Shown: in pieces, positions 1 through 8,520 of the stretch
How positions within the stretch are numbered: position 1 is the first letter of the stretch
How the letters are laid out: every line of letters starts with the position of its first letter
Assembly: GCA_026398815.1 (NCBI GenBank)
Contig: JAPLSA010000002.1
Span: 1 to 64,000 of the forward strand
Reading direction: 5' to 3'
DNA: 64,000 nucleotides
Source: Gammaproteobacteria bacterium
GTDB taxonomy: Bacteria; Pseudomonadota; Gammaproteobacteria; Nevskiales; Nevskiaceae
The notes under the pieces: generated by a model
The model's input: only the letters and a program-made list of their open reading frames with translations
What the model was told of the DNA's origin: nothing
Database searches by the model: none
Position numbers and translations under genes: made by a program

Positions 1-16
1 CCGAAGGGTTGCGGCC

Positions 17-98
17 AAAAGGCCGCCGGGACTTCGTTGCGAACCTTGGCCATAGAATCGCTATGGCCTGCGGTTCGCGCCTCGCCCGGCGGCTTTTT
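17..98. terminator. Nested palindrome, probable bidirectional terminator
   Basis: Three stacked inverted repeats share one centre. The outer arms are 22-30 (GCCGCCGGG) and 85-93 (CCCGGCGGC), the middle arms 39-45 (GCGAACC) and 72-78 (GGTTCGC), and the inner arms 48-55 (GGCCATAG) and 61-68 (CTATGGCC) around a 5-base loop. T-runs follow the outer stem on both strands (94-98 on plus; the complement of AAAA at 17-20 on minus). It lies just past the last minor-pilin gene, so it would end that minus-strand operon. The elaborate nesting is also compatible with a REP-like or miniature mobile repeat; other copies cannot be checked here. Confidence 0.65.
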
Positions 99-166
99 GA
101 CCTGCAACGCAGCGACCAAAGCAATTGATGACAGGCCCTAGGCGGGACGACGCGGCGGCGCGCGCC

Positions 167-679
167 TCAGCGCGCCCAGCACTGCTTGTACATGGTGTCG
201 GAGTCGACCGGCGCGGTGGCACCGCGCTGGCCGGTCGAGTACAGGCACAGCGTGCCGCAGCCGTAGTCGCTGCTCGACTGCGCATTCTGCGGCTCGGCGA
301 TCAGCACCCAGGCCAGCCGCACGGCTTCGGCCGATGGCGTGGCCGACGAGCAGCGGGCGAAGTCGCCGCTGCCGGCGGCCGCGAGGCTGATCCGGTAGGT
401 GCTGTCGCGGCTGGTGCCGGAGCGCATCTCGCCGGAGGCGTCGATGTACAGCGCATCGGCCGGATAGCCGAGCAGGCTCAGCCGCGAGGCGTAGGCCTTG
501 CGATCGTTGAACCAGCTTTCCTGCTGCTGCGCGATCTGGCTCATCACGGTCTTGGCGACGGTGCGCTGGGTACGCACCGAGTACTGCCGGAACGAGGGCA
601 GCGCCAGGGTGGCCAGGATCGCGACGACGACCACCGCCACCATCAGTTCGATCAACGTGAAACCGCGCTGCTGCGTCAT
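167..679 (-). CDS. pilE: Type IV pilin PilE-like, operon B
   Basis: 170 aa prepilin. After a short leader MTQQRG comes FTLIELMVAVVVVAILATLA, the class III signal peptide and N-terminal helix of type IV pilins, with PilD cleavage between Gly and Phe and Glu at mature +5. Cysteines near the C terminus (CGTLC, then KQC) could form the D-region disulfide. Last gene of minor-pilin operon B. An in-frame ATG at 739 overlaps the pilY1 stop (ATGA) and would add 20 leader residues; 679 was chosen because it gives a normal leader length. Likely a PilE-type minor subunit working with PilY1 rather than the bulk pilin, which is an inference from context. Confidence 0.85.
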   Translation of the reverse strand: MTQQRGFTLIELMVAVVVVAILATLALPSFRQYSVRTQRTVAKTVMSQIAQQQESWFNDRKAYASRLSLLGYPADALYIDASGEMRSGTSRDSTYRISLAAAGSGDFARCSSATPSAEAVRLAWVLIAEPQNAQSSSDYGCGTLCLYSTGQRGATAPVDSDTMYKQCWAR

Positions 680-735
680 GGGGTTCTGGGTCGTAGGCGG
701 TGGGCGCGGCGGGCGCGCCGAACCTGGATCGGCTG

Positions 736-3700
736 TCATTGTGCCACCGGTCTTTCTTCATCCTCACGCCGTTCGCGCCAGAAGGTCCGGTAGATCAGCG
801 GCACCGGCGCGCCCAGCGTCTCGGCGTTGATGGCGGTCAGCTGTGGCGTCAGCGCGGCAGCCTCGCCGGCGATGCCGGCAGCAGCGGCGCGGGTGCTGCG
901 GGCATCGCTGTCGCCATCGCTGATGAACTGCTGCACCGCCGGCCGGCCGTCGAGCAGGCGCACGCCGTAGCGCCGGCTGCCGCCTTCGCTGGGCACGCAG
1001 CTGGTGCCGCCGACCGCTGGCGGCACGAAGCTCGACAGGTTCACCACGTTGCCCACGGTGACCGGCGCCGACACCGCTTTCTCGCCGCTGTTGGCCAGCT
1101 GCAGCCGCCAGCCGCTGCTGGCGGTGGCGCCGGTTGGGCAGGCGGCGTTGGCGACGCTGGCGCAGGCGCTGCTGATGTCGGCAAGGCTGCCGTGGCGGAT
1201 CAGCCGGGTGTCGGCGGCGGTGGCGATGACGCCGTCGACGCCGGTATCGGTGAGCGATTTTCCGGAGGTCGTGTCGCGGTCGCGGATCGTGTACAGCCAG
1301 TTGCCGGTGCTGCGATTGAACGGGTCCTCGCGGTCGCCGGAGCCGATCACCACGGCGTCGAAGCTGCCGTTGGCATCGCGCCCCGGCACGTAGTCCGGCG
1401 CGTGGAAGAAGCGGCGGTCATCGGCATTGCTGGCGTCGGCGGCCGTGCCGCTGGCGGGATGGCCGCGACCGAGGCTGGCGATCGGACCGAGGGTCCAGGC
1501 GCTGCGGTCGGTGCCGGGGAAGTCGGCGCGCCAGATCCGGCCGCCGGTGTCGCCGACGTACAGCCGGTCGGTCAGGCCGTCGCCGTCGGTGTCGAGCGCG
1601 GTGACTTCGGAAGCGATGCTGTCGGCCAGCATCGGATGGCGGAACAGGCGGCTGCTGCTGTCGTAGCCGACGATCGACGCGGTGGCGCTGCGATTGGCTT
1701 TCCAGATCAGCTCGCCGGTCACCGCGTCGACCACGTACAGCGCATTGCCGAGGCTGTCGTCGACGCCGACGGCCGCTGCTGCCGTTGCCGCCAGGCTGTT
1801 GTTGGCGTCCTTGCCGATCCGGCTGCCGCCGGCATTGACGCCGCCGTTGTAGCCGCCGCCGAACAGCAGCACCGGGCGGGTCACCGTGGTGCCCGGCGCG
1901 GTGGTGATCCGCAGCCGGCCGACCGCCGCCGCGCCGAAGCTCAAGGCCAGTTCGCTGAAAGCGGTCGTCGAGCCGCTGACCAGTCCGGGGGACGAGGCGC
2001 TGGCGCTGAACAGGCCGTCCGGGCCGAGCCGCCACAAGAGCTGCGGGCGGTCCGGATCGGTGATGTCGAGCGCGTAGCGATGGCGACCGCCCCGGCGCAG
2101 GCCGAAGAACGCGTAGACGTGATCGTTGGGATTGCTGCTGTCGATCACGCCGTCGGCCGGGCCGCCTTCGGCGAGCGTGCGGCTGGTGCCACGATCGATG
2201 ACCAGCACGCTCGGGCTGCCGTCGACGCCGTACGGGAAGGCCGGCGTGTAGCGGTCGTCGCGCAGGGTCTTGAGGCTGGCCATTGTCGCCCTCGGCATGA
2301 AGGCCCAGGTTTCCGCCAGGTCGCGATTCCGCACCGCGTGCAGCAGGCCGTCGGCAGAGCCGAACAGCAGCCGCAGATCCGGGCTGGCGGCGGTATAGCC
2401 GCTGCGGGCGCCGTAGTTGACCACCACCGGCTGCGAATGCAGCACCGCGCCAAGCAGCCAGGGCCGGCCGACGACGCCCGCCAGCGTGGCGCCGCTGCCG
2501 AGCGGGTTGCTGGTGGTGCCGACCTGGAAGCCGCGCGCCTGCAGCAGCAGCGCGCGGCGCTGGCTGTCGTCGGCGGCGGCGCTGCCGGTGACGCCGAGAT
2601 CGGCCTTCAGCGCATCGCGCACCGTCTGGCTGTCGGCGTCGAGCGCGGCCAGCGACGGCACGCTGCTTGCGCTCAGCGCGTCGTAGAAGATCTGCCGGGC
2701 GCCGTCGGCGTTGACGCGGCCGGGGTTGCCGCCGCCGCCGAAGCGGTAGCCCGGGATGTTCTGGCCGACGCCGCCGAGCGTGGTGAGCCGGCCATCGACG
2801 CCGGCGCCGCCAAGCGCGGCGGCGCGGCTGCCGACGGTCAGCGCGCCGGTGGCGATGCGGCCATCGCTGGCGATGCCGCTGCTGCCGGCGCTGTCGACGA
2901 AGCGCGCCGTGCCGGCGCTGTCGCGCGTCAGGCGCAGCACCTTGACGTTGCCGTCCCAGTTCGGGCTGCCGCCGTCGCGCGGCCGGAACTGCGCGAAGTA
3001 GGCCGGCTCCAGCAGGCCGGTGGCCGACTGCGGGCTGGTCGCCACGCGCGGCGACACCAGCGACGCATCGGTGACCAGGGTCGGTTTCAGCAGCGGTGCC
3101 AGGCTTTGGCCGAGACCCAGCAGGCCGAGGCCGTCGGCGTAGGCGAGCACCGTGGCGCCGGTGTTGGCGAGAGTCGCGGTGCTGGTCAGCAGGTTCTGGA
3201 TCAGGAAAAACGAGCGCAGGTTGACGTCGTGGTTGTCCTTGTCGCGGAAGCTGTTCGGGCTGCTGGTCTGGCGCACCACGTCGGCCAGCGTGATCGCGCC
3301 GCTCGCCGGCAGGCCGGGCAGGAAGGCGCGCAGCGCAGCGTCGGATTCGCTGTCGCGGATGTTGTTGGTCAGCATCACGTTGAGCACGTTGGCGGTGCGG
3401 CATTCCAGTGCCGGCTGGCTGTACAGGCCGCTGGCCAGCTCGACGCTGGTGTCGCGCGTCAGCAGGCTGGTCAGGCCGTCCCAGCGAGCCAGCGGCGCGT
3501 TATAGACCTCGCGGCCGGCCAGGTAGTGGATCAGCTCGGCATAGGCTTCCTTGCCCTGGTACGGCGGCAGCAGCTGGGTCGGCGTGGTCACTGCGGTGCT
3601 GAGCAGCGCAGTGATCGAGTTCAGCAGGTTGGTCGGGGTCAGCGCGCTGCTCAGCAGGCTGCCGACGCGGTTGACCAGCGTGGTCACCGAACCCTGGTTG

Positions 3701-4566
3701 ACCAGCGGGGTGAAGCCGGCCAGCAGATAGGCGCCGTTGCTGCAGCCGGCGGTGCTGCGGCGGGCCGCGGGAATGCTGGCGCTGTCGGCGAAGCTGCAGC
3801 TGCTGCCTGGCGAACCGCTGGCGTTGGCGCGATCGGCGTGCGACACCATGATCGCCACATTGGTGTTGATCAGATTGCTGAGGATCGCTTCCAGCAGCGC
3901 CAGCAGGTTGATCTGGCCCAGGTTCAGGATGCCGCTGAAGGTCGTGTTCAGCAGGCCGAGCACGGCCACCGGCAGACGGCCGACGGTGGTGGTCAGCAGC
4001 GGGTTGACCAGGCCGCTGACCAGCTGGCCGACGAAGCCGCCGAGCAGCGGGTTGACGACGCTGCCGAGCAGCGGGATGCCGAGCAGGAAATTGAGCGTGC
4101 CGCAGCTCAGCGTCGACACGCCGCCGAGCAGCAACTGCAGCGCCAGCCCGACGGCCGGCAGCGCCACCACCGGCGAGTTGAGGCCCAGCAGGCCATAGAG
4201 ATTGCACAGCGCCTGCGCGCGTCCGGCGTCGGTGCTGCCGCTGCCGAGCAGCAGGGTGCTCAGCAGCTGCGCCGGATTGCTGGTGACGCCGGTCAGCAGG
4301 TCGCTGAGCAGGATGCTGCTGGTGATGTTCAGGCACAGCTGCGGCGCGTCCGGATTGTTCGGATTGCTGGTCTGGGTCAGCACGCTGTTGCAGATGCCGA
4401 GCAGGTTCAGATCCAGCACGATCACCGTGTACGGCGGCCGCAAGGTGTTGGCCTGGGCGTTGGCGTAGAGATCGATGTCGTCGGCGCGGGTCGCCGCCGG
4501 CAGGCCGGCGGCCAGCGTCGCCAGCATCAGCAGCAGTGGACCGAGCAGGCGGGCGAGGCGGCTCAT
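736..4566 (-). CDS. pilY1: PilY1/PilC-type pilus tip adhesin, operon B
   Basis: 1276 aa. A signal peptide (hydrophobic segment at about 8-28, ending near ATRADD) is followed by a Leu/Gly-rich N-terminal half that I do not recognise, then a PilC-type beta-propeller (about 650-1200) with phrases such as LRLLFGSADGLLHAV and YGVDGSPSVLVID. A calcium-loop-like motif DTDGDGLTD lies at about 992-1000, matching the Ca-binding loop of PilY1. PilY1 sits at the pilus tip, primes pilus assembly with minor pilins and contributes to adhesion and surface sensing. The start overlaps the pilX stop by 4 bases. It is 440 residues shorter than the paralogue at 8517-13670 and shares little outside the propeller. 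Confidence 0.88.
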   Translation of the reverse strand: MSRLARLLGPLLLMLATLAAGLPAATRADDIDLYANAQANTLRPPYTVIVLDLNLLGICNSVLTQTSNPNNPDAPQLCLNITSSILLSDLLTGVTSNPAQLLSTLLLGSGSTDAGRAQALCNLYGLLGLNSPVVALPAVGLALQLLLGGVSTLSCGTLNFLLGIPLLGSVVNPLLGGFVGQLVSGLVNPLLTTTVGRLPVAVLGLLNTTFSGILNLGQINLLALLEAILSNLINTNVAIMVSHADRANASGSPGSSCSFADSASIPAARRSTAGCSNGAYLLAGFTPLVNQGSVTTLVNRVGSLLSSALTPTNLLNSITALLSTAVTTPTQLLPPYQGKEAYAELIHYLAGREVYNAPLARWDGLTSLLTRDTSVELASGLYSQPALECRTANVLNVMLTNNIRDSESDAALRAFLPGLPASGAITLADVVRQTSSPNSFRDKDNHDVNLRSFFLIQNLLTSTATLANTGATVLAYADGLGLLGLGQSLAPLLKPTLVTDASLVSPRVATSPQSATGLLEPAYFAQFRPRDGGSPNWDGNVKVLRLTRDSAGTARFVDSAGSSGIASDGRIATGALTVGSRAAALGGAGVDGRLTTLGGVGQNIPGYRFGGGGNPGRVNADGARQIFYDALSASSVPSLAALDADSQTVRDALKADLGVTGSAAADDSQRRALLLQARGFQVGTTSNPLGSGATLAGVVGRPWLLGAVLHSQPVVVNYGARSGYTAASPDLRLLFGSADGLLHAVRNRDLAETWAFMPRATMASLKTLRDDRYTPAFPYGVDGSPSVLVIDRGTSRTLAEGGPADGVIDSSNPNDHVYAFFGLRRGGRHRYALDITDPDRPQLLWRLGPDGLFSASASSPGLVSGSTTAFSELALSFGAAAVGRLRITTAPGTTVTRPVLLFGGGYNGGVNAGGSRIGKDANNSLAATAAAAVGVDDSLGNALYVVDAVTGELIWKANRSATASIVGYDSSSRLFRHPMLADSIASEVTALDTDGDGLTDRLYVGDTGGRIWRADFPGTDRSAWTLGPIASLGRGHPASGTAADASNADDRRFFHAPDYVPGRDANGSFDAVVIGSGDREDPFNRSTGNWLYTIRDRDTTSGKSLTDTGVDGVIATAADTRLIRHGSLADISSACASVANAACPTGATASSGWRLQLANSGEKAVSAPVTVGNVVNLSSFVPPAVGGTSCVPSEGGSRRYGVRLLDGRPAVQQFISDGDSDARSTRAAAAGIAGEAAALTPQLTAINAETLGAPVPLIYRTFWRERREDEERPVAQ

Positions 4567-5096
4567 TGGTAGCTCACGCCGCCAGCCCTGGCATGCAGCT
4601 TCAGCACGCCCTGCACGACTTCGGCGGCGCCGAAGCCTTCGCTGCCATGGTCGTAGCCGCCGGTGACCGTGAAGCGCGCGTAGTCGTAGCTGCGGCCGCT
4701 GTTGCCGGCGCCGCGCAGCGTCGCGGTGGTCAGGAATTCCGGCGTCTCGCGCTGCACTCGCGCATAGCTGTAGGCGCGCAGCGCATCGTCGGCCGGCGCC
4801 GGCAGCGTCGGCGTGTCGCAGCTGAACGGCAGGCTGTCGGGCTGCGCGATGCCCGACGCCGGCCGGTAGCAGGCGAGGAAGCCCGGCCCGCTGCCGATCG
4901 CCAGATTGGCGTCGACCTGGGTGATGCCGTCGGCGATCGCTTGCGCCGATTGCCGCGCGTTGACGCGGCTTTCGGCGTTCTGCGACAGCTTCAGCTCCAG
5001 CCGGCTGCTGCGCATCGCCGCCAGCCCGAGCAGGGTCAGCACGATCAGGATCAGCAGCGCCGTCGCCAGCGCCGCACCGCGTTGGCGGCGCCTCAT
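4563..5096 (-). CDS. pilX: Minor pilin PilX-like, operon B
   Basis: 177 aa. N terminus MRRRQRG followed by AALATALLILIVLTLLGLAA: a prepilin leader ending in Gly and a hydrophobic helix lacking Glu5, as usual for PilX/GspK-type subunits that cap the pilus tip complex. The segment SRLELKLSQNAESRVNARQSAQAIADGI is typical of PilX. The start was set at the Met directly before RRRQRG; it overlaps the pilW stop (ATGA). Expected to act in the inner membrane/periplasm in a priming complex with PilV, PilW, FimT/U and the adjacent PilY1. Confidence 0.87.
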   Translation of the reverse strand: MRRRQRGAALATALLILIVLTLLGLAAMRSSRLELKLSQNAESRVNARQSAQAIADGITQVDANLAIGSGPGFLACYRPASGIAQPDSLPFSCDTPTLPAPADDALRAYSYARVQRETPEFLTTATLRGAGNSGRSYDYARFTVTGGYDHGSEGFGAAEVVQGVLKLHARAGGVSYQ

Positions 5097-6163
5097 GGCG
5101 TCACCGCCGCCGTCAGCGACGACGGCCCGGTGCAGGGGCCGAGATCGCCGACCGGATTGCGCAGCTGCACGGTGGTCGAATAGACCCGTCGATGGAAGGC
5201 GTCGGCGTGGCCGGCGGTGGTTTCGTAGTCGCCGAACTCGAAGGTCTTGTCGTCGCGGTAGCCGCCCTCCGGCTCGGTGCTGCGCACCAGGATCCAGACC
5301 CGCGCGGTGATCGCGGTCTGCGCCAGCGCATCGGCATCGGGGCTGGAGGTGTAGGTGTCGACGACGCAGTCGTTGTCGCTGTCCAGCCCCCATTCCAGCT
5401 GCAGGTTCTCGACGCCGTCGGCCAGGCATTCCACTGCCATCGTGGGGCTGGCGACGTGCTGCAGTTCCATCCGGCACAGCGCCGGCACGCCGTCGCCGGG
5501 CGTTTCGGCGTAGCTGCGGATGAAGTACAGCCGGGGCACGTACTTCCAGAAGCTCATCGGCGCCTGCAGCGGCTCGACCGTGGAGGTGCTCAGGCTGAAG
5601 CTGGCGCTGCTGCCGTTCTGGATCAGCGATCCGACCGTGCCGTTGGTCTTCAGATAGACCTGATAAGGGCGCAGCTGCACCGAGCCGCCGGCGGCGATTT
5701 CGGCAGTGACCTGACCGGCCACCCGGCGGATCGCGACGATGTCGGTATCCGGCGCCACCGGCGTGCTGCTGCCGCCCAGGCACGGGAAGGCGCTGGCGAC
5801 AGTGACCGCCGAACGCTGGTTGCGGAATTCCACGCGCCGCCGCAGCTGGAACGCCCACGGCGTGGCCGGCGAGGTGCTGCTGTCGGCGCTGCCGCAGTCC
5901 AGCGTCGGCGCGCGGCTGATCGGCACGATGCCGGCGGCGCCGTACAGGCCGCCGTAGTAGCCGGCCATCGCCAGGTCGCGGGCCAGGGTGTCGAGCGCGA
6001 AGCGGGCGCTGTCCTGCATCCGCGCCACGGCATCGGTCTGCCGGAAGCTGCGGCTGTTCTGGTTGAACACCGCCAGGATCGCCGCCAGCACGATCAGGCC
6101 GAGCGTCACCGCGATCATCAGCTCGACCAGCGACAAACCGCGCTGCCGGCCGGCGGCGCTCAT
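5093..6163 (-). CDS. pilW: Minor pilin PilW-like, operon B
   Basis: 356 aa. Leader MSAAGRQRG then LSLVELMIAVTLGLIVLAAIL, with mature Leu1 and Glu5. The following text SFRQTDAVARMQDSARFALDTLARDLAMAGYYG is characteristic of PilW, the largest non-adhesin minor pilin. The stop overlaps the pilX start and the start overlaps the pilV stop by 4 bases each, so synthesis is probably translationally coupled. Role inferred from the family: component of the tip-priming complex that recruits PilY1. Confidence 0.88.
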   Translation of the reverse strand: MSAAGRQRGLSLVELMIAVTLGLIVLAAILAVFNQNSRSFRQTDAVARMQDSARFALDTLARDLAMAGYYGGLYGAAGIVPISRAPTLDCGSADSSTSPATPWAFQLRRRVEFRNQRSAVTVASAFPCLGGSSTPVAPDTDIVAIRRVAGQVTAEIAAGGSVQLRPYQVYLKTNGTVGSLIQNGSSASFSLSTSTVEPLQAPMSFWKYVPRLYFIRSYAETPGDGVPALCRMELQHVASPTMAVECLADGVENLQLEWGLDSDNDCVVDTYTSSPDADALAQTAITARVWILVRSTEPEGGYRDDKTFEFGDYETTAGHADAFHRRVYSTTVQLRNPVGDLGPCTGPSSLTAAVTP

Positions 6164-6819
6164 GGCGTCACCGCCGCCAGGCACTGGCCGCTGTGGTCGT
6201 CGATCACGGTGCGCACGACGATGATCCGCCGCAGCCGGGCGTCGACGCCCGGCGTGCCGGGATCGTCGTAGGCGGTGTTGTCGAGGCCGCAGGGATTGGC
6301 CGCCGGGCTGGCGCTGTCGGCCGGATCGGCTGGCGGCAGCGGCGTGATGCCGCGCCAGGCGATCGCCACCGTGTAGACGCCGCAGGGCGCGCGGGTGTTG
6401 GTGATGCAGGCGGTCGGCTCGCTGAGCCCGCCGGCGGCGCTGTCGGCGATCCGTTCGACATCGCCGAACAGCGCCCGCGACCACTCGTAGCGATCGAAGG
6501 CCACCACCTGCACCGGCGTGCAGCGCGGGTTGCCGCTGCTGCCGTCCACCGCGCAGGCGCGGGCCGGCGCCGGCGGCAACCGGGCGTTGCTGATGCCGTT
6601 GCGGGCGTCGGTCAGGTAGTCGGCGCCGCGACCGGGGTTGGCGCGCATCCGCTCGATCAGGTCCTGCGCCAGCGCCGCCGCCTGGGTGCGCTGGATGGCG
6701 TCGAAGTTGGATTTCTTCGACAGTGCCTGCAGGCCGGCAACGCTCAGCAGGCCGACGGCAACGATGAACACGGTGATCATCACCTCGACCAGCGTGAAGC
6801 CGCCGTTGCGCGCGCTCAT
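6160..6819 (-). CDS. pilV: Minor pilin PilV-like, operon B
   Basis: 219 aa. Leader MSARNGG, then FTLVEVMITVFIVAVGLLSVAGLQALS, the PilV signature with mature Phe1 and Glu5. The sequence continues QAAALAQDLIERMRANPG, a motif shared by PilV proteins. Ends overlap fimT upstream and pilW downstream. PilV is a minor pilin of the assembly-priming complex. The family assignment is firm; its partner specificity relative to the paralogue at 15279-15800 is unknown. Confidence 0.88.
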   Translation of the reverse strand: MSARNGGFTLVEVMITVFIVAVGLLSVAGLQALSKKSNFDAIQRTQAAALAQDLIERMRANPGRGADYLTDARNGISNARLPPAPARACAVDGSSGNPRCTPVQVVAFDRYEWSRALFGDVERIADSAAGGLSEPTACITNTRAPCGVYTVAIAWRGITPLPPADPADSASPAANPCGLDNTAYDDPGTPGVDARLRRIIVVRTVIDDHSGQCLAAVTP

Positions 6820-7373
6820 GCCGCGCAGCCGGTGTCGCGGGCCAGGCGAATCCGGCCGCTGGTGTCGACCTGCACGCGCCGGCCTTCCCAGTGCGGGTCG
6901 TCGTCACGGCACAGGTGCAGGGTGATGCGGGTGCTGCTCGACAGCCGGCCCGAGGACTCGAACTGCACGGCAGTGATGCCGTCCGGTTCGCTGTGCCAGA
7001 CCAGCGCCCGGTCCACCGGCTCGCCGGCGGCGATCACGTCGGCCGCCGCCGCCGGCTTGGCGCTGCTGCTGTCGGGCGCGCTGTCGCGGTAGATCACCCA
7101 GCCGTTGACCCAGCTGCGGGTCGCCGAGGCATCGCAGCGGGGATGGTCGCCTCGCGCCGCCGGGTTGCGCGGGCAGACGATGATCGAGGCATTGCGGGCG
7201 ATCGCTTCGCCGCGCGCCTGCACCATCGCGCCGTACAGCGCGGTGGCGGCGTCACCGCGTGCGCTGGCGAGCAGGAAGCTGCGCAGGCCGGGGCCGGCCA
7301 GCGACATCAGCAGCGCGGCGATGGCGATGACCACCAGCATTTCCAGCAGCGTGAATCCGTTGTCGTTGGCCAT
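6816..7373 (-). CDS. fimT: Minor pilin FimT/GspH-like, operon B
   Basis: 185 aa. Leader MANDNG, then FTLLEMLVVIAIAALLMSLAGPGLRSFL, followed by a GspH/FimT-type domain with the usual QARGEAIARNASIIVCP segment and a late Cys pair. First gene of the second minor-pilin set. The Met before ANDNG was chosen from the leader; the open frame upstream of it has no pilin character. A 146-base gap separates it from the pilE-like gene of operon A, leaving room for its own promoter, but no convincing -35/-10 was found. Confidence 0.85.
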   Translation of the reverse strand: MANDNGFTLLEMLVVIAIAALLMSLAGPGLRSFLLASARGDAATALYGAMVQARGEAIARNASIIVCPRNPAARGDHPRCDASATRSWVNGWVIYRDSAPDSSSAKPAAAADVIAAGEPVDRALVWHSEPDGITAVQFESSGRLSSSTRITLHLCRDDDPHWEGRRVQVDTSGRIRLARDTGCAA

Positions 7374-7486
7374 CGCAGGCAGGCACCGCAGGGACCTCAC
7401 AACGGTAGCCTGATTTCCGCGTGGCCGGTGAGCGCGCAGCACCTTCACGGACCGGCGGCAGTGCGGCGCAGACCCAGCGGCGGCTC

Positions 7487-7520
7487 GTGCAGCGCACACG
7501 GTTTGTCGTATGCGCTGCAC
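7487..7520 (-). other. Hairpin between the two minor-pilin operons
   Basis: Perfect 10-base inverted repeat GTGCAGCGCA (7487-7496) and TGCGCTGCAC (7511-7520) with a 14-base loop, starting directly at the stop of the upstream pilE-like gene. There is no T-run on the minus strand, so a classical intrinsic terminator is not supported. It could be an RNA-processing or decay barrier between the operons. Confidence 0.45.
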
Positions 7521-8041
7521 TAGCGGCCCCAGCATTCCTCGACGCTCCCCGGGGTGGCGCTGCGCCGGCCGTTGGCCTGCAGGCTCAGCGTCAGGCAGTT
7601 GCGATCGCTCAGCTGGCCGTGCAGCGCGCGGGCGGTCAGCGTGTAGTCGCGGCGCTGGCCGAGCGCGTCGGCTTCGGCTGCCAGCAGGCGGATGCCGTAG
7701 ACGCTGTCGTCGTAGCCGGCGTCGCCGACATCGCCGATCACCTGGCCGCGCGCGGTGATGAAGAACTCGCGCTCGGCGCCGAAGCCGCGGTCGGCGCCGA
7801 TCAGGTAGAAGTCGAAAGTGTCCGGGTAACCGCCCCGGCGCAGCGCTTCCACTTCCAGTTTCGCGGCCAGGTCGACCATCAAGGTCCGCACCACGGCGCG
7901 GTTGGCGCGCAGCACGTAGCTGCGGTAGCTCGGCACCGCCAAGGTCGCCAGCAGGCCGACGACAACGACCGCCGCCATCAGCTCCAGCAGCGTGAAGCCG
8001 GACGACCGGCGGCGGCGCAACGGGCGGGCGGGCGCGGTCAT
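7520..8041 (-). CDS. pilE: Type IV pilin PilE-like, operon A (last gene)
   Basis: 173 aa. Leader MTAPARPLRRRRSSG, then FTLLELMAAVVVVGLLATLAVPSY with mature Phe1 and Glu5, and a globular part with two late cysteines (RNC and EEC) that could form the D-loop disulfide. One of two pilE-like genes closing operon A; its start overlaps the previous stop. The strongly basic leader is longer than in its neighbours. Likely a minor PilE-type subunit. Confidence 0.84.
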   Translation of the reverse strand: MTAPARPLRRRRSSGFTLLELMAAVVVVGLLATLAVPSYRSYVLRANRAVVRTLMVDLAAKLEVEALRRGGYPDTFDFYLIGADRGFGAEREFFITARGQVIGDVGDAGYDDSVYGIRLLAAEADALGQRRDYTLTARALHGQLSDRNCLTLSLQANGRRSATPGSVEECWGR

Positions 8042-8520
8042 TGGCCGGGCTTGAAGTCCCAGCCGGGCAGCAGGCGATCGGGCGCGTCCGGCCGGCTGTG
8101 CAGATGGGTCAGGCGCAGGCCGGGGCTGCCGACCGACGGGTCCACGCAGAGCACCAGATCGCCGTCGTCCGCCTGGCGGTCCTCGCCGCGGGCGCGCAGC
8201 GCGTAGCGGCCGCTGCCGGCACCGGCGCCGCAGATGCGGCCGTCGTCGAGGCTCAGCAGGTAGGCCGGCGTGTCGCCGCAGCGTTCCGGCACCCCGGCGG
8301 CGGCCAGCGTGGCAGCGGCGCTGCCGGTTTTCGCATCGTGCTGCGCCAGCCGGTATTCGGCGTCGATCAGGCAGCTGGCGCCGGTGCTGCGGCCGGCTTC
8401 CAGCTGATAGGCGAGGTAGGTGGGCAGCGCCACCATCGACAGGATGCCGACGATCGCGAGCACCACCAGCAGCTCGATCAGGGTCACGCCGGCCGGCTTC
8501 AGTCTGCGCAAGGCGTTCAT
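8038..8520 (-). CDS. Type IV pilin-like protein with Val at mature +1, operon A
   Basis: 160 aa. Leader MNALRRLKPAG, then VTLIELLVVLAIVGILSMVALPTYLAY. Glu5 is present, but the first mature residue would be Val instead of the usual N-methylated Phe. The remainder contains three Cys (SCLID, ERCGD, RICGAG) plus VLCVD and does not resemble the downstream PilE closely. Overlaps both neighbours by 4 bases (ATGA). Best described as a pilin-like minor subunit; exact class uncertain. Confidence 0.8.
   Translation of the reverse strand: MNALRRLKPAGVTLIELLVVLAIVGILSMVALPTYLAYQLEAGRSTGASCLIDAEYRLAQHDAKTGSAAATLAAAGVPERCGDTPAYLLSLDDGRICGAGAGSGRYALRARGEDRQADDGDLVLCVDPSVGSPGLRLTHLHSRPDAPDRLLPGWDFKPGQ

Noticed and set aside
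700-4572. 1290-codon plus-strand open frame
   Set aside because: Exact antisense shadow of pilY1 caused by high GC; its translation is Ala/Gly/Gln/Arg-rich with no domain, while the minus strand encodes a clear PilC propeller.
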